Positions 57,257-64,000 of a stretch of DNA of 64,000 nt are shown here, one piece after another. The stretch covers positions 1-64,000 of the forward strand of contig JAHLKC010000033.1 in NCBI GenBank assembly GCA_025449115.1, in the 5' to 3' direction. The DNA comes from Chytridium lagenaria (Eukaryota; Chytridiomycota; Chytridiomycetes; Chytridiales; Chytridiaceae). Position 1 is the stretch's first letter, and the number at the start of each line of letters is the position of its first letter. The position numbers and the translations under genes were made by a program. A model generated the notes under the pieces. That model saw nothing but the letters and a program-made list of their open reading frames with translations. It made no database searches and was not told where the DNA came from.

Positions 57257-57785
57257 ATGTTTCTAACGATACTCCCCGCTTTCTTTGTTTACAGTGAAGG
57301 ACATGCGAACCCTCATCCCATTCATGAACAAGGCCATCGCTTGCACAAACTACCCCCCCGGAAACATTCGTTACCTCCGTGCATCCCGTAAGTCAAAACC
57401 CCTTCCCCATAAAAGACCCCTACAGAACCCACTCGCTCTTTCTAAAAGAAGCGAAAGCATGCACCTCTTCTCCCCACGAAAAACTGGCAGCGCACAAAAA
57501 AAAAATCTCCACGATGATTTAACCACAAAAACCCACGTTTTATAATAGGCGCTCAAGTGCTTGCCCTCATCCCATCTGTTGTCAACATCCTCCTCCTCCC
57601 TGAAGACGCAGGAGTTGAAGGAAATATTAGAGCCCTCGCGGCAGCATGTAAGCTCTCTTAAACAAATTTGTTTTTTAACCCCCGTTTTCCAAATTATAGT
57701 TAAAAAGGTCGAAAGTTCCGTCAACAAGGTCAAGAAATACGTGAACACGATCGCGAAATCAAAGAAATGTAATATCACCCCTTGA
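57257..57785 (+). CDS. Small putative secreted protein, unknown
   Basis: Three phase-consistent exons: about 57257-57387, 57549-57647, 57700-57785. The ATG at 57257 opens a hydrophobic MFLTILPAFFVY that could be a signal sequence, but joining it to DMRTLIPFMNKAIACTN needs a one-base shift, or that stretch is an acceptor (TTTACAG) of an upstream exon not found. Exon 2 reads AQVLALIPSVVNILLLPED, exon 3 KKVESSVNKVKKYVNTIAK and ends KKCNITP-stop. Two Cys, mostly helical. No family recognised. Confidence 0.5.
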
Positions 57786-59870
57786 AAACAAAACGGCCGT
57801 TTATCGCCGAGGTGTTTTGGTTTCAAAAAGTTTCGGGTTTTTTTTTGGGGGAGGGAGGTTGTGTTGTTTTGGGGAGCATTTTTTTGGGGGGAGGGGCGCA
57901 TTTATTAGGCTTATCCGAGTGTATAGCGGGAATGATCTTTTTTCTTATCTTTATTATTACTTTTTGTTTACGATGTGGGAGGTGCCTCTTGGCGTTCGCG
58001 CTTGAGAGGTTTTTCGGAAACATTTTGTTGGTTCGATGTTTGTTCGCTTCCCCCTCTCTTCCATTTCTCTCTCTGTTTTCTCTCGAGTCAATGACATGAC
58101 GCCGTTGACTCTTGCTTCGCAACCCCCCCAGCCTCCAGCTACCTTTTCGTAGCGCCCCTTTTTGTAAAACACCTCAAAAGTCTTCAATTTTTTTGTTTTT
58201 GGTTTTTGATAAGATCTCCTTGTAAGAAAAAAAGGTTTTTTTTTATATTAAATAATATGCAAATGACATAACGTCATGTAGGCAATATTAGTTTTGGTTT
58301 GGTTTCGTGGGGCTTTCACATGAGGGTGTTCTGATGAGGCTGTGATTTTAAACGGTCCACGGAACTCGCTATTGCTACTATTAGGGGTTTCAACAACAAA
58401 AAAAAAAAAAATGCATGAAAAAACAGTTTTGGGTATTCTGCCGATAGATTTTTTATGCCTTGGAAACCGCTCCTAATTTAACACACATGAGCAAAACCAG
58501 AGTGTTTTGCATAAGATTAAATAGTAAAATAATCAAGAAAAAGGTTTTTTAGTTAATCAAACTTGAAAAAGAAGGTTTGAAGGAGACGGGTCCGCTTTAT
58601 TGCCGTCATGGAAGTGGGATCTTGGAAGAGACCCTCTCTTTGTGGGGAGGGTTGAAAACACCCTCAGGTATGATGCGTTTTTACTTGATTTAGCGTTAAT
58701 GAAGGAAAGACGTCATTCTCTTGAACAGTATAGATTTATGCGACATCATCACATTCAAACAATGCTTTAATGCGCCCACAAACAATAAAATGTTGCAGTA
58801 GTCACGAAACGATCTTTTGAGTTGTTTTATTCATCAAATGTTTTACAGCTCTTGAAGTTTTCAGTGTCAAAACATTCTTAAACAACATACTTTTTTTTTA
58901 AGATGATAATCTCAAGTTTTAGAGTGTGTTTTGGATGGCGGGGTTTTTTCTGGCGTAATAAGGGAACGTTAACGACCGGAAGCGAGAGAGAGAGAGAGAG
59001 AGAAGAGACGGGGTAATGGTGAATGTTTTAGAAATGGATTTCGTTGGGAATTGAATTTGAATGAGTTCAAGGTGTGGCGCTGTTTTAGTTTATGCACGGC
59101 CAGTGTCATACAAAGCATGTCATTTGAGCGTGGATTGGCTTGGGTTGATTTCCATGCTGGTTGCACAGTGTATGACTATACATCATTATACTAAATGGGG
59201 TATATGACATTAGAATCCAGGTGGATGGAACATAATGTAAAGTCATACTTCCGCATCCGTTTCTTTTTAATGCCAAACCAACCCCCTTGTTTTATAATAA
59301 CAAATCAATGCATAAACAATGAGATAAGAGTGAGATCAACTGTTTAATTGAATAAGAAAGACACAAGCCCAACCCACCCATGATTGAATCCGAATTTTAT
59401 CCAAATAATATTAAAGTAAATAATAAAATAAATAAATAATAAATGCCATGTGTTTTATCTTTTTATAATTCCAGGGTTTGGGGGTCAATCAATCAATGAA
59501 ATCAAAAGAAAAGAAAAAGAGAAAAAAAGAGTAAAAAGTGAAAACACATGAATAATGAATATGAATTGGCGCGTGTCTTTTCTCTCTCTCTTTTACATAT
59601 TAATTAAAAGGTGGTTAAATATCTGTTCCGCCCATCCGTCCCCTGGGTCTTTTATGCCCTCTCCCCTTATTAGAAACCAGCCGAACGTTCACACTTCCCC
59701 ATTCAATTAATTATTAATAATTCAATTGCACACCTCTCGCTTACTCACCCCATCACATAGGAAGCCACTCCTCCGTCTAAAAGTCCGTCCGTCCGCATAC
59801 ATCACCAACTATCTCCAGCATATCCAAACACTAAAAACACAACAGCCATCCATCAGCCGCAATCCCAACA
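57786..59870. other. Intergenic, about 2.1 kb, upstream of ZF-H
   Basis: Contains a GA dinucleotide run (58984-59002), several A/T homopolymers and the AT-rich probable promoter of ZF-H (59380-59740). No gene recognised. Confidence 0.5.
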
Positions 59871-61332
59871 ATGTGGCAACAGCAACACCAACAACAGCAA
59901 TACCCGTCAGCCTTTCCAAATGCCTCAAACTCAAAACAACAACAACAATCTCTGCAACAACAGCAGCAGCAGCAACAACCCGTCGTCCCTTCATCCTCAA
60001 AGGACATTCCGAATTACCTCTCCACCTATTCTCCGCAACATCACCCCACAATAGTGGCAGTGCCAAACTCAACCAACCACCACACCACGGCGTTCCCCAT
60101 GATGATGGGCAGCCCTCACCAACAATCCACATTTAATAACTATCCATCTCAACAACACGCACATGGCCATGGCGGTGATCCATCGCCAATGATAATTAAT
60201 GCAACTCCAGGATTCACCATGTCACCTTCCTCACCCTGGGCGCAGAGCCCACAGCAACACCATCTTCATGAGCAACTGCAACCACAACAATTACCACAAC
60301 ACGTCCAAGGCTCATTCCCAAGCCATCAAAGTCCTCACCTCACGTCACACTCGTCCCCCTTTACCAATGCTTTCCAACCCATATCCACATCATCCAACCC
60401 AAACAATATGCACCACCAGCTCCAAAACTCTGCCAGGCACGAGCATGCTTTTTTGAATAATCAACTTTCTGGGTTAATCCAAGTGGTCCCTCCGCCATGC
60501 CACCCCTACCAACCAACAACAACAACAGTCCATTCCTCGACCTCCTCACATCCCAATCCACATCCTCCACGTCCACATCATCTCCTTCCCATCTCACCAA
60601 CAACCCCACCTCCTCATCTTCCCTCCACTTTTCACCACCAGCCACCATGCTCGACCCAAACCTCGTCCGTCTTCACCCTCACCACCACTCCTTCCTCTAC
60701 CACTCCCTCCCCACCGATCCCAATCCGCCTCTGTCAGCCCCGTCGCCCCCTCGTCGACATCACCAACCCAACCCCCGTTCCTCAAGCGCCCCCATCCCCA
60801 CAACCTTCCATCCACCATGCCCTCCCCACCCATCGACCACCACCAAAATCTCATGCCCCCCATCCTATCAGGCTACTCCCCCGTCCTCCTCTCCCCACCC
60901 CCTCCTCCCTTCCTCCACCCCAACCACAACCCCTCCCCAATCCCACCGTCCCTCCCCAGACGCCCCAACCTCCACCCCCCCCCATCATCCACCCCAACGT
61001 CTGCACCTTCCCGGCTGCAACCGCACCTTCTCCCGCGCCCACAACCTCCGTTCCCACCGTCTCTCCCATATCCAAAACAACCCCTCTCCTGTCACGAATG
61101 TGGCGGGAAGTTTCAACGAAAACATGATCTTCTTCGGCATGTACGCACAAGGCATACGCAGGAGAAACCGTTTAAATGTCCAAATTGTCCGCTGGCTTTT
61201 GCGAGATCGGATTCGTTGAAGAAACATTTGGAGCATGAGAGTAAGAGGTGGAGGGCCTGCTGCTGCTGGGGGGAGTGTTGTGAGAGGGAGGGGAGTGGAT
61301 CACCTAAAGAAGATCCTGCAAAGCCTTATTGA
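59871..61332 (+). CDS. C2H2 zinc-finger transcription factor, ZF-H
   Basis: Starts MWQQQHQQQQYPSAF with a longer Q-tract by residue 40, then a long H/Q/P/S-rich region. The fingers lie at about 60995-61240: CTFPGCNRTFSRAHNLRSH (its two Cys are in different frames, joined by restoring one C near 61011), CHECGGKFQRKHDLLRH and CPNCPLAFARSDSLKKH. After the finger 3 His the spacing is irregular (LEHESKRW, then a Cys cluster CCCW), resembling Crz1-type third fingers. Slips near 60490, 61011 and 61081. It is the only finger gene on the plus strand here and groups with ZF-B and ZF-I. Confidence 0.8.
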
Positions 61333-63240
61333 GGGGACTGTCTTCTTTTTTTTTTTGTTCGTTTTTTGGACGTTGACCAAACCATCCGTTACCCGTTCTT
61401 TAAATACGAAAAAACGAGTACCCTTTACTTTTTCGTTCATTTTCGCATATTCGTAACTTCACATCCGCGTTTTCCTTTTTTTGCGTTCATTCACCATCTC
61501 CTGCTTTCCCTTTTCTGTGCTTTTTTTTTTGGCTCCCACGCGCGAGCGCTAATATTTATTCACACCCAACTCTTTGTTCCCCCATCTAACACAACCGATA
61601 ATGAAAGGAAATATACTTTAAAGAGGATTTTTATCCGTTTAAACAGTTTTGCGTATCTATCCACCGATGTTATATTAATACCGCGAATAAGGGGAAGGGG
61701 CATTACCATTCCGCTTGGTCGAATGTTTTCCGTAACCAATACCTAGAATATGAAGAATTACAAGAGGTACCATGAGCCGATCGCCATACAAAATCCCCTT
61801 GGTTTTCTGCATCCCCGTACACAGAAAACGCGTAGAAAAAATCTCGGCCCGGTGTTGTTGAAAACGAATTTTTAGGACAGGCACGTGAAAGAGTGGGAAT
61901 GAGATCTCCGCTTGGAGCGACACTGCACGTCAAAAAGCATGAACCAACCTTCTTGTCAATGGGACTTGTTGGAGATACGGTGTGATACGTTGAAAAGGTT
62001 GAATGGGATTTCGCTTTGAATACTCGAACGACACCGCGCATACACTTCCCCGTACACCGAAACCACGTAGACAACATCACGGAACATTGCTGTGGAAGCT
62101 TTCAGGGATACGCACATCAAAATGAGATCTCCGCTTTCTCAAACGGCACCGCAAACACGTCAAAAAAAAAATTACAAGTCCACCCAACCCCAACACATTC
62201 CTCCACAACATACTGGCATGAACAACAAAGATGAAGAAAAACGATGCCAAAGACCAATACTGACACGAAAAACCCAAAAACGCCATCACGGACGGATCTT
62301 GGCCCAAAAAGAACCCACACTTTCCCAAACTACAACGCGGAATTCCACTTAAACTCTCACATTTATCTTTTCCTTGGCTTTTGAAGGTGGATGACACGTG
62401 TAAACCAAAAAAATAAAAGGACCGGACGGATTATTCTTAATGTGTTTTTTATTACTTTTATGATAAGAGATATTTAAATGATGCAAGAATATGAAATAAT
62501 CTACGGGGAAAAAAAGGACCGAGGCCGTACCTTCAAAACTAAAACACATGGATGAAAAAACAGATTACGACCACATCATCATCTATTTCATACAGATAAA
62601 TAAACAACACTCCAAAACCATAAAAAAACAACCGGGGATATAATTTAACGTGATGAAATAAAAAAGAAACCTAAACCAGATAATAATAAAAACGTATAGA
62701 AAAGTGTTGTGGATGACATAGATATAAAAAGTATATAAAACAGGTAGCAGGGGGGGCGGCCGGATACAAATCGTCCAGTAACTCACAATAATATAAAAAA
62801 AAAAGGGCGTCCATGGAAAATACGGCCTGCTCCACGGGCTCACAGACCTCTCCTTGTTTTGGGATTAGGCAAAACAACGGATCATCACCCAAAAAACAAG
62901 TCACACCCAATCGGTTGAAAAATAATTAAAATAATTGGAGAAAAAAATTAAAAAAGGGAGACGCCACTTCCTCAAAATCTCTTTTCATCTCCCACCCACT
63001 ACCCGCAAACACACCAGTGGCGACAGATGGGTGCTTTACTTATATAACTGACAGCTGAACTCGACAATATCCCTTCACTCCCACCCTCTCCACATGCATG
63101 CTGTCCTCAACACACCTCTTTGAACACAGTCACCACGCGCAAGCCGCATCACTCCTCCCCACTCCCACTCTGACTCTGCTGTCTCGCCTCCGCAGCCGCC
63201 CTCTCCTCCGCCTCCTTCACAGCCCTCAACCTCAAAGTCG
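61333..63240. other. Intergenic between ZF-H and ZF-I
   Basis: No gene recognised. Degenerate repeats occur at 61811-62165. 63075-63240 could be extra C-terminal sequence of ZF-I if its stop is an error. Confidence 0.45.
61811..62165. repeat. Diverged tandem or duplicated segment
   Basis: CCCCGTACAC-GAAA-x-CGTAGA (61816 and 62049) is followed about 80-85 bp later by AATGAGATCTCCGCTT (61899 and 62122) and a CG-x-CAC-x-GC word. A third, weaker unit has AATGGGATTTCGCTTTGAA near 62008. Confidence 0.6.
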
Positions 63241-64000
63241 TCACCGAATAAGGCCCTTTGCCGTCCCCCTCTTCTCACACTCCAAATGCTTCCTCAACGA
63301 ATCCCACGCGAAAAGCTCGCCGGACAATTCGGGCACTTGAACGGTCGATCCGATGTGTGCTTGGTCCGGATGTGGCGGTGGAGATCGTGAGGACGGAGAA
63401 AGGAGGTGGGACAGTGCGGGCATAGTTTTTTGCCTGACGGGGTTGTTGTGAGGGAGGTGGAGGAGGTGGAGGAGGTGGAGGTGGTGGAGGGTGGGGAGTG
63501 GGAGGAGGCGTAGGTGGTGTGGGTGAGAGAGTGTTTTTCGAGAGCGCTGCGACGGGTGAAACGGGTTTGGCAGGTGGAGCAGATGTAACGGCCGAGAGGT
63601 TTTGGGGGGTCAGAGGGTTCAAAGGAGGTGTTGATGGTGAGGTTTTCGGTGGATCCGGTGGGGGTGTCGAGGACTGGGACGGAGGCGGGACGATCAATGT
63701 AAGTTGGTTGCCATAGTGATGCAGGGTTGGAAGGACGGGATGATTCATCGAGAGAGACATGACGACGATGTGTGAAATCACTTTGGAATCGTTGCGGATA
63801 TGGATCTTGAAGAGCATCCATGAGTGTACCGGATGGGGTTCTGTGGGGTTCGGTAAGGTTTAACAGGGAGTGGGTGGACCCTGTGGACATGTTGAGTTGG
63901 TTCAAAGGTTGTACAGGGTCTTGGGGATCGACGGGTTGAAGGAAACCCATTTGGAGCGATACGGGGTGTATTGCGGGGTTTGGATGGAGGGAGAGTTTGG
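63241..64000 (-). CDS. C2H2 zinc-finger transcription factor, ZF-I (partial, N-terminus beyond window)
   Basis: The frame is open to the right edge, so the true start may lie outside; an ATG at 63950 (MGFLQPVDPQDPVQPL) is possible. Fingers: CSTCQTRFTRRSALEKHSLTH, a long S/T-rich linker (about 35 residues, unlike the short linkers of the other members), CPHCPTSFLRPHDLHRH, then CPNCPASFSR. A one-base slip near 63310 leads to WDSLRKHLECEKRG and a stop at 63241. Finger 3 ends H-x2-C, irregular like ZF-B and ZF-H. Tail-to-tail with ZF-H. Confidence 0.78.

Overview
The window looks like nuclear DNA of a fungus. Evidence: a chitin-synthase export chaperone (CHS7), homoisocitrate dehydrogenase of the alpha-aminoadipate lysine pathway (LYS12), a fungal-type front-end (sphingolipid) desaturase with a fused cytochrome b5, a secreted GH15 glucoamylase with CBM21 starch-binding modules, short GT-AG introns (about 40-110 nt) and eukaryotic initiator tRNA-Met genes. 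CBM21-type glucoamylase and many Q/P-rich C2H2 factors fit an early-diverging, perhaps chytrid-like, fungus; that placement is inference.

Layout. 1-3.8 kb: gene-poor, with a broken unknown coding fragment, an inverted/dispersed repeat family and small tandem duplications. 3.8-26.6 kb: an array of C2H2 zinc-finger transcription-factor genes, all on the minus strand (ZF-A to ZF-G, two decayed copies), interrupted only by one tRNA-iMet and CHS7. 26.8-27.0 kb: a 111-bp tandem duplication. 27.3-29.9 kb: glucoamylase (minus). 31.2-31.4 kb: a possible small two-exon gene. 32.1-47.3 kb: a plus-strand block with LYS12, DNA topoisomerase II, a SAMHD1-like HD-domain dNTPase, the second tRNA-iMet, a CCDC174-like protein and an F-box/ankyrin-like protein. 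48-57.8 kb: free cytochrome b5 (plus), a RhoGEF (minus), the b5-desaturase (plus) and two small putative secreted proteins (plus). 59.9-64 kb: two more zinc-finger genes (ZF-H plus, ZF-I minus, running off the right edge).

The main theme is the lineage-specific expansion of three-finger factors with long low-complexity Q/P/S/T-rich N-termini. They fall into three subgroups by finger sequence, and one subgroup has Cys in place of the core Phe of finger 3. Upstream of ZF-A, ZF-D and ZF-E lies a recurrent 16-bp composite of an E-box (CACCTG/CACCTA) followed directly by a CArG-like box, present as single, tandem and palindromic copies. This is the best candidate for an undescribed regulatory system.

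Caution: nearly every conserved gene (LYS12, TOP2, glucoamylase, CHS7, desaturase, b5, HD protein) is broken by one-base indels, mostly in short homopolymers. Because essential genes are all affected, I treat these as consensus sequencing errors rather than pseudogenisation. Exon boundaries and CDS spans given here therefore bridge such frameshifts.
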